A DNA stretch of 64,000 nucleotides from Streptomyces sp. V1I1 (GTDB taxonomy: Bacteria; Actinomycetota; Actinomycetes; Streptomycetales; Streptomycetaceae), in assembly GCF_030817355.1 (NCBI RefSeq), contig NZ_JAUSZH010000001.1, positions 1,798,001-1,862,000 on the forward strand, given 5' to 3'. Position 1 is the stretch's first letter. Every line of letters begins with the position of its first letter. Shown piece by piece: positions 8,651 to 19,798 of the stretch. Both the position numbers and the translations under genes were made by a program. The notes under the pieces are model-generated. The model saw only the letters and a program-made list of their open reading frames with translations, was not told the origin of the DNA and did not search any database.

Positions 8651-10099
8651 TCACTGGTGCTTGTAGTGCTTGATGGACTGGTCCTTGGCCGCCGCGTCCG
8701 CGAAGCCCTGGATCTTCTTGATGGTCTCGGCCGGGGTCGCTCGGCCCGCCATCATCTCGCCCAGACCGGCGACGCCGATCTGCTCCTTCTGCAGCTTCAC
8801 GTACCAGTCCTGCAGGCGCGGGTTGACGACGTTCTCGCCGGCCTTCTTCAGCGCGTCGACACCGGACTGCATCGCCGTCGACAGGGTCAGACCGTCGGTA
8901 CCGCCGTTGAACGCCGTCAGCGACTTCACCTGCTGGGTGAAGCTCTTCGACGAGGCCTCGCTGAGCATGATGCGCAGTTGCTCCATGCCGCCCTCGGCGT
9001 TCTTCGCCTTGGCCGGGACGACGAAGGGCTCACCGCCGGATGCCCAGATGGTGCCGAACGGCAGCTTGTCGGACTTGTCGAGGCCGGTGGGCGCGGCCAC
9101 CATCATCTTGAAGTCCTTGGGCGTGGTCTTCGCCGCCTCGTTCTCCACCCAGGATCCGTTGGGGATGAAGAGCGCCTTGCCCTCGGTCCAGGCCGTCTGG
9201 GACTGGATGTGGTCGATGCCGGGCGTGCCCTTGAGGATGTAGCCCTTCTTGAAGAGCTCGTAGTACGCCTCGAAGGCAGCCTTGACGGCCGGGTGCTCCC
9301 AGGCCTTGGGCTCGAGGTTGTCGATGGCGTCGAGGACCTCACGGCCGCCGATCTTGGCGATGAAGGGGTACAGCGAGAACGGCAGGTAGTACGGGTGCTT
9401 GCCCGCGTACGTCCAGCCGGCGATGCCCTTCTTCTTCGCCTTCTCGCACAGGGCGAGCATCTCGTCCCAGGTCTCCGGGTACGCGGAGTCGAGCTTCTCC
9501 AGGGCGGTCTGGGAGTACCACACGCCGTACACGGTGTACGCGTAGTAGAGGATCCAGACCGGGTCACCGTCGAACTGGCCCATCTCGACGATGCCCGGGC
9601 GCAGCGTGTCGCGCACCTTCTTGTTCGGGTCGTCGATGGACGGCGCGTCCAGCAGCGGGGTGAGGTCGGCGAGCTGCTTCTTGCCGACCAGGACGCCCAT
9701 GTCCATCTGCTGGGCACCCGAGTTGTCGATCAGGTCCGGCGGGGTGCCGCCGTTGAAGCGCGGCTGAAGCTCCGACTGGATCTTCTGCGTCGCGCGGTGC
9801 TTGACCTTCGGAGCCTTCGGGAAGGCCTCCTGGTACTTCTTCTCGGCGTCCAGCGCGTACTGCTGGCCGAAACCACCGTCGAAGATGACGACCTCGAGCT
9901 GCGCCGTCTCATTGACGCCGAGCGGGTTCTTGGCGGTCTTCTTGCCCTTTTCGACCTTGTTCTCGCTGCCGCCGTCGCTGCTCGCACACGCGGACAGGAA
10001 GCTCATCGTCGGAACGGTGATCAAGCCGATTGCTGCGGAACGCTTGATCAGATCGCGACGGCCAAGGCCCTCATTATTGTGGGCGGAGGTGGATCCCAT
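8651..10099 (-). CDS. CUT1 extracellular sugar-binding lipoprotein, Tat-exported
   Basis: About 482 residues, starting ATG at 10099 with GAGGA upstream. The N-terminus carries a twin-arginine signal (GRRDLIKRSAA) followed by lipobox LSAC, so it is a Tat-exported lipoprotein. The remainder is an SBP_bac_1 domain: AQLEVVIFDGG, then PPDLIDNSG, a hinge region with ETWDEMLALCEKAKKKG, and KALFIPNGSWVENE, which is typical of oligosaccharide binders such as NgcE-like proteins. It is the first gene of the binding-protein/permease/permease operon. The upstream region holds a 13-of-16 match to the DasR box consensus as I remember it. NgcE-like specificity would fit chito- or other N-linked-glycan fragments, but the substrate is unproven. 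Confidence 0.9.
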   Translation of the reverse strand: MGSTSAHNNEGLGRRDLIKRSAAIGLITVPTMSFLSACASSDGGSENKVEKGKKTAKNPLGVNETAQLEVVIFDGGFGQQYALDAEKKYQEAFPKAPKVKHRATQKIQSELQPRFNGGTPPDLIDNSGAQQMDMGVLVGKKQLADLTPLLDAPSIDDPNKKVRDTLRPGIVEMGQFDGDPVWILYYAYTVYGVWYSQTALEKLDSAYPETWDEMLALCEKAKKKGIAGWTYAGKHPYYLPFSLYPFIAKIGGREVLDAIDNLEPKAWEHPAVKAAFEAYYELFKKGYILKGTPGIDHIQSQTAWTEGKALFIPNGSWVENEAAKTTPKDFKMMVAAPTGLDKSDKLPFGTIWASGGEPFVVPAKAKNAEGGMEQLRIMLSEASSKSFTQQVKSLTAFNGGTDGLTLSTAMQSGVDALKKAGENVVNPRLQDWYVKLQKEQIGVAGLGEMMAGRATPAETIKKIQGFADAAAKDQSIKHYKHQ

Positions 10100-10352
10100 G
10101 CTCAAGTCCTCGCCTTCTCCAGGACTCAGGCGGTGTACCGGTCGCCCGTCCTTCTCGCCTGAGGCGAAGGGCCCCGCCACCGCAGTCAGTTGCTGTGTCT
10201 TCCCGGGGGGAAACTCAGTGAAGCTTGGGTCGTGCACGGTCGGCAGCGGGAACGGATCTTCCGCGGACGGCAGTCGCTGTCGCAGATGCCGGTCCGCTGT
10301 CCCCCGTCCCCCCTGGCCCGCTGCCATATGTGGAACAGCTATGCGGGTGCCG

Positions 10353-10368
10353 ACAGGTATAGTCCACT
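10353..10368. promoter_or_regulatory. dre-like (DasR/HutC-type) box
   Basis: ACAGGTATAGTCCACT matches 13 of 16 positions of the DasR responsive element consensus ACTGGTCTAGACCACT recalled from the literature. It sits about 255 bases before the sugar-binding protein start, in the divergent region with the GH92 gene. Confidence 0.4.
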
Positions 10369-10536
10369 TCACATCGGGTGAGCAAGATCGAGAGCAAGGT
10401 TGGGCAGCAGTCTTTCCCGAGTTGAGACCTCGCGGACACCTGAATCCCGTGCGCGCCCAAGTCCCGTGCGCGCCCATACGATCACAGCGCTCTTCGCCGA
10501 ACGACTGAATCCGGCCGCCTCACCCCGTCAACACCC

Positions 10537-10598
10537 TTGACACCGTATGGCACTTACCTCCCTACTGGAGCCTGCGCATCGCGCCTGACAACGTTGTC
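10537..10598 (+). promoter_or_regulatory. GH92 promoter region with perfect LacI-type palindrome
   Basis: A TTGACA -35 hexamer is at 10537-10542. Downstream, GACAACGTTGTC at 10587-10598 is a perfect 12-bp palindrome with the central CG typical of LacI-family operators. It lies 32 bases before the GH92 start, where a bound repressor would block transcription. Confidence 0.6.
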
Positions 10599-10630
10599 CA
10601 ACGCGCTTCCACTGGAGGAAAGGCCCCGGG

Positions 10631-13600
10631 ATGCAGCCCACCCCCAGACCTCGGCAGAGACAAATCCACGCGGCGGCCTTGGTGGCTGCCGCTTCCATGC
10701 TCGTGATGACGGCCCAGTCCGCCGCCGTCGCGCTGCCCGCGCCGTCCGCCCAATCCCCCTCGGCGGACCGGGAATTCACCTCGTCCTTCGAGGCGGACGA
10801 GCCCCAGCCGGACTGGCGCAATACCGTTGACGTCGGAGCCGATGGACAGAAGCGGTCATCCGGTATCGATGGCGGATTTTCTAGCGGAATACCGGGCAAT
10901 ATCACCGATAAGGTGATAGAGCTGCGCGCCAGCGACGAGAACACCGGCGCCGGTGAGACCAAGGAGAACCTGGTCGATTTGCAGCCGGGCACCAAATGGC
11001 TGGGTTTCGAGCCCACCGCTTGGATCGAGTTCGACACGGACGCGCCGGTCAAGGTCGTCACGTATGCGCTCACTTCGGCGAACGACCACGCCGAGCGCGA
11101 CCCGAAGGACTGGACCCTCAAGGGCTCGGCCGACGGCAAGGAGTGGAAGGTCCTGGATTCCCGCGAGGGCCAGACCTTCGAGAAGCGCTTCGAGACGAAG
11201 ACGTACAACGTCGGCGACGGCACGAATGCGACGGCGTACGCCCACTACCGGCTGGAGATCACCAAGAACAACGGCGCCGGCGACGCCACCCAGCTCGCCG
11301 ATGTGCAGTTCTCCAACGGCGACACCAGCACGCCCACCCCCGACGACATGCGCAGCCAGGTCGACCGCGGTCCCGGCGGCTCCCCCACCGCCAAGTCCAA
11401 CGTCGGATTCACCGGCAAGCGGGCGCTGAAGTACGCCGGCACCCACAAGCCGGACGGCCGGGCCTACTCGTACAACAAGGTCTTCGACGTCAATACGGCC
11501 GTGGGCCGCGACACCCAGCTGTCGTACCGGGTCTTCCCGTCCCTGCCGGAGACGGATCTCAACTATCCGGCCACGAATGTGTCGGTGGACCTCGCCTTCA
11601 CCGACGGCACCCATCTGAGTGATCTTCGGGCGCTCGACTCGCACGGCGGGCTGCTGACCCCGCAGGGCCAAGGCGCGGCCAAGCGGCTCTACGTCAACCA
11701 GTGGAACCATGTCGCGTCCAGGATCGGCTCGGTCGCGGCCGGCAAGACGGTCGACCGGATCCTGGTGGCGTACGACTCCCCCAAGGGCCCGGCGAAGTTC
11801 CAGGGCTGGATCGACGACATCTCGCTGGCCCCCAAGGCTTCCGAGAAGCGGCTCGCCCATCTCTCGGACTATGCGTCGACCACCCGCGGCACCAATTCCA
11901 GCGGCTCCTTCTCGCGCGGCAACAACTTCCCCGCGACCGCCGTCCCGCACGGCTTCAACTTCTGGACACCGGTGACCAACGCCGCGTCCAGGAGCTGGCT
12001 GTACGAGTACGCGCGCGGCAACAACGCGGACAATCTGCCGACCGTGCAGGCCTTCAGCGCCAGCCATGAGCCGAGCCCCTGGATGGGCGACCGGCAGACC
12101 TTCCAGCTGATGCCGTCCGCGGCGGCAGGCACACCGGACACCGACCGCGCCAAGCGCGCTCTGCCCTTCCGGCACGAGAAGGAGACCGCCCGCCCGCACT
12201 ACTACGGGGTCACCTTCGAGAACGGTCTCAAGGCCGAGATCACCCCGGCCGACCACGCGGCGATGATGCGGTTCACCTATCCCGGTGACGACGCGAGCAT
12301 CATCTTCGACAACGTCACCAAGGAGGGTGGGCTGACCCTCGATCCGGCCACCCACTCCTTCACCGGTTTCTCCGACGTCAAGAGCGGACTGTCCACCGGC
12401 GCCACCCGGCTCTTCGTGTACGGCGTCTTCGACGCGCCGGTCACCGCATCGGGCGCCGACGGAGTGAGCGGCCACCTCCGTTTCGACGCGGGCAAGGACC
12501 GCACCGTCTCTCTCCGGCTGGCCACCTCGCTGATCAGCGTCGACCAGGCGAAGAAGAACCTCGCCGACGAGATCCCGGCCGGCACGGGCTTCGAGCGGGT
12601 CAAGGACCGGGCGCAGGACGCCTGGGACGAGCTGCTCGGCAAGGTGGAGGTCGAGGGCGCGAACCACGACCAGCTCACCACGCTCTACTCCAGCCTGTAC
12701 CGGCTGTACCTCTATCCCAACTCCGGTTTCGAGAACACCGGCACCACGTCCCGTCCCAAGCACCAGTACGCGAGCCCGTTCTCGCCGATGCCCGGACCGG
12801 ACACCCCGACCCACACCGGCGCGAAGATCGTCGACGGCAAGGTGTACGTCAACAACGGCTTCTGGGACACCTACCGGACGACCTGGCCGGCGTACTCCTT
12901 CCTCACCCCGGAGAAGGCGGGCGAGCTGGTGGACGGCTTCGTCCAGCAGTACAAGGACGGCGGCTGGATCTCCCGCTGGTCCTCGCCCGGCTATGCCGAC
13001 CTGATGACAGGCACCAGTTCGGACGTGGCCTTCGCAGACGCGTACGTCAAGGGCGTGGACTTCGACGCCGAGGCGGCGTACGAGGCGGCGCTGAAGAACG
13101 CGACGGTGGTCCCGCCGAGTTCGGGCGTCGGCCGCAAGGGCATGGAGACCTCGCCGTTCCTCGGCTACGCCTCCACCGAGACCCATGAGGGGCTGTCCTG
13201 GTCGCTGGAGGGCTACCTCAACGACTACGGCCTCGCCAAGATGGGCCAGGCCCTCTTCAAGAAGACCAAGAAGGCCCGCTATCAGGAGGAGTCCCAGTAC
13301 TTCCTCAACCGGGCCCGCAACTACATCACGCTCTTCGACTCCAAGGCCGGCTTCTTCCAGGGCCGCGATCTCAAGGGCGACTGGCGGGTCGAGAGCGAGA
13401 AGTACGATCCGCGGGTGTGGGGCTACGACTACACCGAGACCAACGGCTGGGGCTATGCCTTCACGGCCCCCCAGGACAGCCGCGGCCTCGCCAATCTCTA
13501 CGGCGGACGCTCCGCGCTCGGCGAGAAGCTCGACAGCTACTTCTCCACCCCGGAGACGGCCTCGCCCGAGTTCGTCGGCTCGTACGGCAGCGTCATCCAT

Positions 13601-14470
13601 GAGATGACGGAGGCCCGTGATGTCCGGATGGGCATGTACGGCCACTCCAACCAGGTCGCCCACCACGTCACGTACATGTACAACGCCGCCTCACAGCCCT
13701 GGAAGACCCAGGAGAAGGTGCGCGAGGTGCTCTCCCGCCTCTACACCGGCAGCGAGATCGGACAGGGCTACCACGGCGACGAGGACAACGGCGAGCAGTC
13801 GGCCTGGTATCTCTTCTCCGCGCTCGGCTTCTACCCGCTGGTGATGGGCAGTGGCGAGTACGCGATCGGTTCGCCGCTCTTCACCAAGGCGACCGTGCAT
13901 CTGGAGAACGGGCGCGACCTGGTGGTCAAGGCCCCGAAGAACAGCGCGAAGAACGTCTACGTCCAGGGTCTGAAGGTGAACGGCAATACCTGGAACTCCA
14001 CTGCTCTGCCGCATCAGCTGATCGCGCGGGGCGGCACGCTGGAGTTCTCGATGGGCCCGAAGCCGTCCTCGTGGGGTACGGGCAAGAACGCCGCCCCGGT
14101 CTCCATCACCCAGGACGACAAGGTGCCCTCGCCACGCCACGATGTGATCACGGCGAGCGGTCCGCTCTTCGACAACGCCTCCGCCACGGAGGCCGTGTTC
14201 GAGACGGCGGAGCTGCCGGTGGCGTCGAAGACCCGGGCCGTGCAGTACACCCTCACCTCGTCGGCACGGGCAAAGGCCCCTGCGGGATGGGTGCTGCAGG
14301 GTTCGCAGGACGGGACGGTCTGGAAGGACCTCGACAAGCGGTCCGGCCAGTCGTTCGCCTGGGACAGACAGACCCGCGTCTTCACGGTGGGCGCGCCGGG
14401 CACGTACGCGAAGTACCGGCTGGTGGCGACGGGTTCGGCGACACTCGCGGAGGTCGAGCTGCTCTCCTGA
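10631..14470 (+). CDS. Secreted GH92 family alpha-1,2-mannosidase-like glycosidase
   Basis: About 1279 residues. The ATG follows TGGAGGAAAGG. A long signal peptide occupies residues 1-38 (basic start, then LVAAASMLVMTAQSAAVALPA). An F5/8-type discoidin region is near residues 90-230 (KDWTLKGSADGKEWKVLDSR), and the GH92 catalytic core spans about 400-1130. Core signatures include NNGFWDTYRTTWPAY near 740, RWSSPGYADLMTGTSSDVAF near 780 and GDEDNGEQSAWYLF near 1050, the classic GH92 stretch near the catalytic acids. A second discoidin-like segment closes the protein (WVLQGSQDGTVWKDLDKR). GH92 enzymes are calcium-dependent exo-mannosidases acting on N-glycans and yeast mannan. A strong terminator follows. 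Confidence 0.93.
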   Translation: MQPTPRPRQRQIHAAALVAAASMLVMTAQSAAVALPAPSAQSPSADREFTSSFEADEPQPDWRNTVDVGADGQKRSSGIDGGFSSGIPGNITDKVIELRASDENTGAGETKENLVDLQPGTKWLGFEPTAWIEFDTDAPVKVVTYALTSANDHAERDPKDWTLKGSADGKEWKVLDSREGQTFEKRFETKTYNVGDGTNATAYAHYRLEITKNNGAGDATQLADVQFSNGDTSTPTPDDMRSQVDRGPGGSPTAKSNVGFTGKRALKYAGTHKPDGRAYSYNKVFDVNTAVGRDTQLSYRVFPSLPETDLNYPATNVSVDLAFTDGTHLSDLRALDSHGGLLTPQGQGAAKRLYVNQWNHVASRIGSVAAGKTVDRILVAYDSPKGPAKFQGWIDDISLAPKASEKRLAHLSDYASTTRGTNSSGSFSRGNNFPATAVPHGFNFWTPVTNAASRSWLYEYARGNNADNLPTVQAFSASHEPSPWMGDRQTFQLMPSAAAGTPDTDRAKRALPFRHEKETARPHYYGVTFENGLKAEITPADHAAMMRFTYPGDDASIIFDNVTKEGGLTLDPATHSFTGFSDVKSGLSTGATRLFVYGVFDAPVTASGADGVSGHLRFDAGKDRTVSLRLATSLISVDQAKKNLADEIPAGTGFERVKDRAQDAWDELLGKVEVEGANHDQLTTLYSSLYRLYLYPNSGFENTGTTSRPKHQYASPFSPMPGPDTPTHTGAKIVDGKVYVNNGFWDTYRTTWPAYSFLTPEKAGELVDGFVQQYKDGGWISRWSSPGYADLMTGTSSDVAFADAYVKGVDFDAEAAYEAALKNATVVPPSSGVGRKGMETSPFLGYASTETHEGLSWSLEGYLNDYGLAKMGQALFKKTKKARYQEESQYFLNRARNYITLFDSKAGFFQGRDLKGDWRVESEKYDPRVWGYDYTETNGWGYAFTAPQDSRGLANLYGGRSALGEKLDSYFSTPETASPEFVGSYGSVIHEMTEARDVRMGMYGHSNQVAHHVTYMYNAASQPWKTQEKVREVLSRLYTGSEIGQGYHGDEDNGEQSAWYLFSALGFYPLVMGSGEYAIGSPLFTKATVHLENGRDLVVKAPKNSAKNVYVQGLKVNGNTWNSTALPHQLIARGGTLEFSMGPKPSSWGTGKNAAPVSITQDDKVPSPRHDVITASGPLFDNASATEAVFETAELPVASKTRAVQYTLTSSARAKAPAGWVLQGSQDGTVWKDLDKRSGQSFAWDRQTRVFTVGAPGTYAKYRLVATGSATLAEVELLS

Positions 14471-14496
14471 CGTTACGAGTTCGTCACATCACCACG

Positions 14497-14531
14497 CAGG
14501 CCCGCATTCGGATCCTCCGGATGCGGGCCTG
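14497..14531 (+). terminator. Terminator after the GH92 gene
   Basis: CAGGCCCGCATTCGGA (14497-14512) pairs with TCCGGATGCGGGCCTG (14516-14531) with one mismatch, followed by GTTTGT. It begins 26 bases after the GH92 stop. Confidence 0.85.
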
Positions 14532-14542
14532 TTTGTCCCCCT

Positions 14543-14932
14543 GGCAACGCCAACGGCACCCTGCAGTCCCGGGTGAAGGTCGGCTCCGGCTGGAACATCT
14601 ACAACCAGATCGTGGGCCAGGGCGACCTGTCCGGCGACGGCAAGGCCGACATCGTCGCCCGCGACGGCTCCGGTGTGCTGTGGCTGTACAAGGGCACCGG
14701 CAACGCCGCCGCCCCGTTCACCGCCCGCACCAAGGTCGGCTCCGGCTGGAACACCTTCAACTACCTGGTGTCCACGGGTGACCTGAACGCGGACGGCCGC
14801 ACCGACCTGATCGCCCGCGACGGCGCCGGCGCCCTGTGGCGCTACAACGGGACCGGCAACGCCGCTGCCCCGTTCTCGGGCCGCGTCAAGATCGGCGCTT
14901 CCGGCTGGAACATCTACAGCATGCTGTTCTGA
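14543..14932 (+). pseudogene. 5'-truncated FG-GAP/VCBS repeat protein remnant
   Basis: A coding-like tract of about 130 residues beginning in mid-repeat right after the GH92 terminator, with no signal peptide or ribosome site. It contains about three 45-residue units of the FG-GAP type. Each runs KVGSGWNIYN or a variant, then a calcium-binding GDLSGDGKADIVARD or GDLNADGRTDLIARD, then LWLYKGTGNAAAPF or a variant. Such repeats form beta-propellers in secreted streptomycete proteins, usually as the C-terminus of a much larger protein. The available GTG at 14573 gives only 119 residues with no export signal. It is probably the surviving 3' end of a secreted protein gene lost by deletion, or a repeat tail that recombined here. 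Confidence 0.7.
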
Positions 14933-14953
14933 TCGCGTAGCTGATCAGCCATA

Positions 14954-14995
14954 CAGAAGGGCCGCATCCCCGTCACCGGGGATGCGGCCCTTCTG
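14954..14995. terminator. Bidirectional terminator, 19-bp stem
   Basis: CAGAAGGGCCGCATCCCCG at 14954-14972 pairs perfectly with its complement at 14977-14995 around a 4-base loop. It separates the FG-GAP remnant from the convergent aconitase gene. Confidence 0.9.
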
Positions 14996-15025
14996 CCTTA
15001 CTGCCCTACTGCCTTGCTTCCGTGC

Positions 15026-17773
<2,748 letters not shown>

Positions 17774-17810
17774 TCAATGCTGCCGCCACGGCTTCTCGCC
17801 GATCCGCTAA

Positions 17811-17838
17811 GGTAAGAGTTAGTTAGGTAACCCTTACC
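17811..17838. promoter_or_regulatory. Long inverted repeat upstream of acnA
   Basis: GGTAAGAGTTA (17811-17821) and TAACCCTTACC (17828-17838) pair at 10 of 11 positions across a 6-base spacer, 53 bases before the acnA start. The AT-rich TTAGGTAACC character loosely resembles iron-box (DmdR/DtxR) sites, but the match is imperfect. Confidence 0.55.
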
Positions 17839-17868
17839 GAATGGCGGCTGCGGTACGCCTTCGGCAGA

Positions 17869-17886
17869 TATCTCGATGTCGAGATA
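17869..17886. promoter_or_regulatory. Perfect 18-bp palindrome upstream of acnA, TamR-like site
   Basis: TATCTCGATGTCGAGATA has two perfect 8-bp arms around TG. Its form is that of MarR/UrtR-subfamily operators. From memory, TamR of S. coelicolor, an aconitate/citrate-sensing MarR protein, binds upstream of the aconitase gene. The identification as a TamR site is inference. Confidence 0.6.
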
Positions 17887-18064
17887 ACTCTAGTACATGA
17901 CCGCTGCTGGGTCATGCCCCGACCTCGCTGTGCTGTCTCCGTGTACCTGGCCAGGTCTCACCAAGTCTGGCCACGTTCGGGGAAAGCCTCGTGCACATGG
18001 CCAGTGGCTCCAGTGTCCGTCGTAGGTTCGCGAGTGTCCGTACGTTGCGGTGCCAGGGGTGGAC

Positions 18065-18827
18065 ATGGCGGATCCGGCGGTTTCGGTGGTCCCGGATGGC
18101 GGGGCCGATCCGTTCGATGTGGAGTACGTCGACGGTCTGGGCCGGGTGGTCCGCTCAGCGCTGAGACAGTGCTGGCATGTCCCGTTCGAGGACTCCCGCC
18201 CGTCCGGGAGTTCCCGGTCTACCGAGGTCAGAAGAACTTCACGGGTTGGTGGTGGACCGCGACGACGGCCACGCACGTGGGCTACGAATCATGGCTGAAA
18301 CGGGCGGTGCTGATCGGGCTCGACTTCGACCCGGATGTGGCGGGCATCGCCTCACAGCCGTTCTGGCTGCACTGGTCTGCCGGAGAACGCTCGCGGCGGC
18401 ACGCCCCGGACTATTTCGTACGCCGTGCTGACGGTTCGGCTGGTCTGGTCGATGTCCAGGCCGATGACCGGATTCAGGCCCGGGATGCCGAGGCGTTCGC
18501 AGCCATGGCGGAGGCCTGCGCCGTGGCGGGTTGGAGCTTCGAGCGGATCGGGAGTCCCCCCGTGCGGGAGTCGAACCTTCGGTGGCTAGCGGGCTACCGG
18601 CACCCGCGGAGCTTGCAGCCCGAGATCGCCGGCCGACTCTGGGACGTGTTCGCCTCCCCCCGGCCGCTGTTCGCGGGAGTTGATGCGGCCGGGCGGCCGG
18701 TTCCCGGCTGGCGGTTCTTCCGGTGCTGTTCCATCTGCTCTGGCGGCAGCTGCTGGTCGCGGATCTGGAGTCGGCTCTGCTCGGTGCCGAGACGATCGTG
18801 CGGCTACCTGAGGGCGGTACGCGATGA
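18065..18827 (+). pseudogene. Degraded TnsA-like transposase endonuclease subunit, two frameshifts
   Basis: Reading across three frames gives a complete TnsA-like protein of about 250 residues. Frame one runs from ATG 18065 (MADPAVSVVPDGG) to about 18195. Frame two carries PPVREFPVYRGQKNFTGWWW, GYESWLKR, FDPDVAGIASQPFWLHW, then RHAPDYFVRRADGSAGLVDVQ to about 18705. Frame three carries AVLPVLFHLLWRQLLVADL and ends at TGA 18827. The E...D...QxK-type nuclease core is recognisable (the E of GYESWL, the D of HAPDYFV), and VDVQADDR stands where VD-x-K is expected. TnsA makes the 5'-strand nicks in Tn7-like transposition. Upstream, GTGTCCGT occurs twice (about 18013 and 18031), possibly part of a transposon end. 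Confidence 0.75.
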
Positions 18828-18910
18828 GCGGGTCACGGCCGGTGGGGCTGCGGATCGGTGACCAGGTGCGCTTCGAGGACCGGCTGCACACAACCCTCGT
18901 GCTGCATCGG
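18824..18910 (+). pseudogene. Truncated start of a TnsB-like (Mu/rve) transposase
   Basis: ATG at 18824 overlaps the TnsA-frame stop (ATGA), the coupling expected of tnsA-tnsB. The first 27 or so residues, MSGSRPVGLRIGDQVRFED and RLHTTLVL, look like the N-terminus of the large transposase usually found after these TnsA-like genes. Similarity is then lost abruptly, and all of the catalytic domain is missing. The deletion endpoint abuts the VOC gene. Confidence 0.6.
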
Positions 18911-18946
18911 AGGCCCTGTCTTCATGCACCCACCCGACCCCGGGGC

Positions 18947-19669
18947 TTATCGGGGGGTCAGCACACAGAACTCGTGACCGTCGGGGTCGGCCATCACCAC
19001 CCAGTCGACGTCCCCCTGGCCGATGTCGATGCGCGTTGCCCCGAGGGAGACGAGCCGGTCGACCTCCGCCTGCTGGTCACTGCCGGTCGGTGGAGCGAGG
19101 TCGAAGTGCAGCCGTTCCTTCCCCGTCTTCGGCATCAGGGGTGGACCACCCCACGTGACCTTCGGACCGCCGTGCGGTGAGCGGATCGCGGTCTCCTGGT
19201 CCCGGTCCCAGACCAACGGCCAGCCCAGCGCTCGGCTCCAGAAGTACCCGGCCTCCTGCGAGCCATCGCCCGCCAGCGCTCCGATGAATCCGCACTCGGC
19301 GAGGAAGCTGTTGCCCGGCTCGATGACACAGAACTCATTGCCCTCGGGGTCGGCGAGCACCACATGCCCCTCCTCCGGGAGTTGACCGATGTCGATGTGC
19401 CGGGCACCGAGTTCGAGCGCCCTCTCCACCACCTGCTTCTGGTCGTCGAGGGACGTGCTCGTCAGATCGAAGTGCATGTGGTTCTGGCCTGTCTTCAGCT
19501 CCTGGGTCGGGAGGAAGCGGAGCCGGAACCCGGTCTCATCGCTGGGCAGCAGCGTGATGCCGTCGGAGGAGTCCTTGGACGTCTCCCAGCAGAGAAAGTC
19601 CGCCCAGAAGCGCGCGAGACGGAGCGGGTCGTGCGCATCGAAGCAGAGCGCGTGTAGATGAGAAGTCAT
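18947..19669 (-). CDS. Two-domain VOC (glyoxalase/bleomycin-resistance fold) protein
   Basis: About 240 residues with two tandem glyoxalase-like domains (about 1-115 and 125-240). Each opens with a beta strand placing a His (LHALCFDAHDP), has a central HMHFDL or LHFDLAPP strand, and ends with VVLADPEGNEFCVI or VVMADPDGHEFCVL, where the Glu would complete a metal site. The second domain lacks the initial His-containing strand. Such proteins are usually annotated as glyoxalase-like or dioxygenase-like with unknown substrate. It abuts the TnsB remnant and has no operon partner. Function beyond the fold cannot be stated. Confidence 0.85.
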   Translation of the reverse strand: MTSHLHALCFDAHDPLRLARFWADFLCWETSKDSSDGITLLPSDETGFRLRFLPTQELKTGQNHMHFDLTSTSLDDQKQVVERALELGARHIDIGQLPEEGHVVLADPEGNEFCVIEPGNSFLAECGFIGALAGDGSQEAGYFWSRALGWPLVWDRDQETAIRSPHGGPKVTWGGPPLMPKTGKERLHFDLAPPTGSDQQAEVDRLVSLGATRIDIGQGDVDWVVMADPDGHEFCVLTPR

Positions 19670-19798
19670 CCGTAGGTCTCCCGGTAGGGGCAGGCGGGTC
19701 GTGCTGGAGCCTGCCCAGCCGGTGCCACCCGGTCAACTGATTAAGCCCCGCGCTCGTCCGCTGTCGAGCACGCTCGAAACGGCAGTCCGTCCACGACC

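Noticed and set aside
10856..13666. A 936-codon open frame opposite the GH92 gene
   Set aside because: It mirrors the strong codon bias of the GH92 gene; composition (Val/Gly/Arg/Leu) and lack of any motif mark it as a shadow.
18550..18590. GGGAGTCGAACC resembling a tRNA T-arm on the minus strand
   Set aside because: It lies inside the TnsA-like reading frame, and no acceptor stem, anticodon arm or D-arm can be folded around it.
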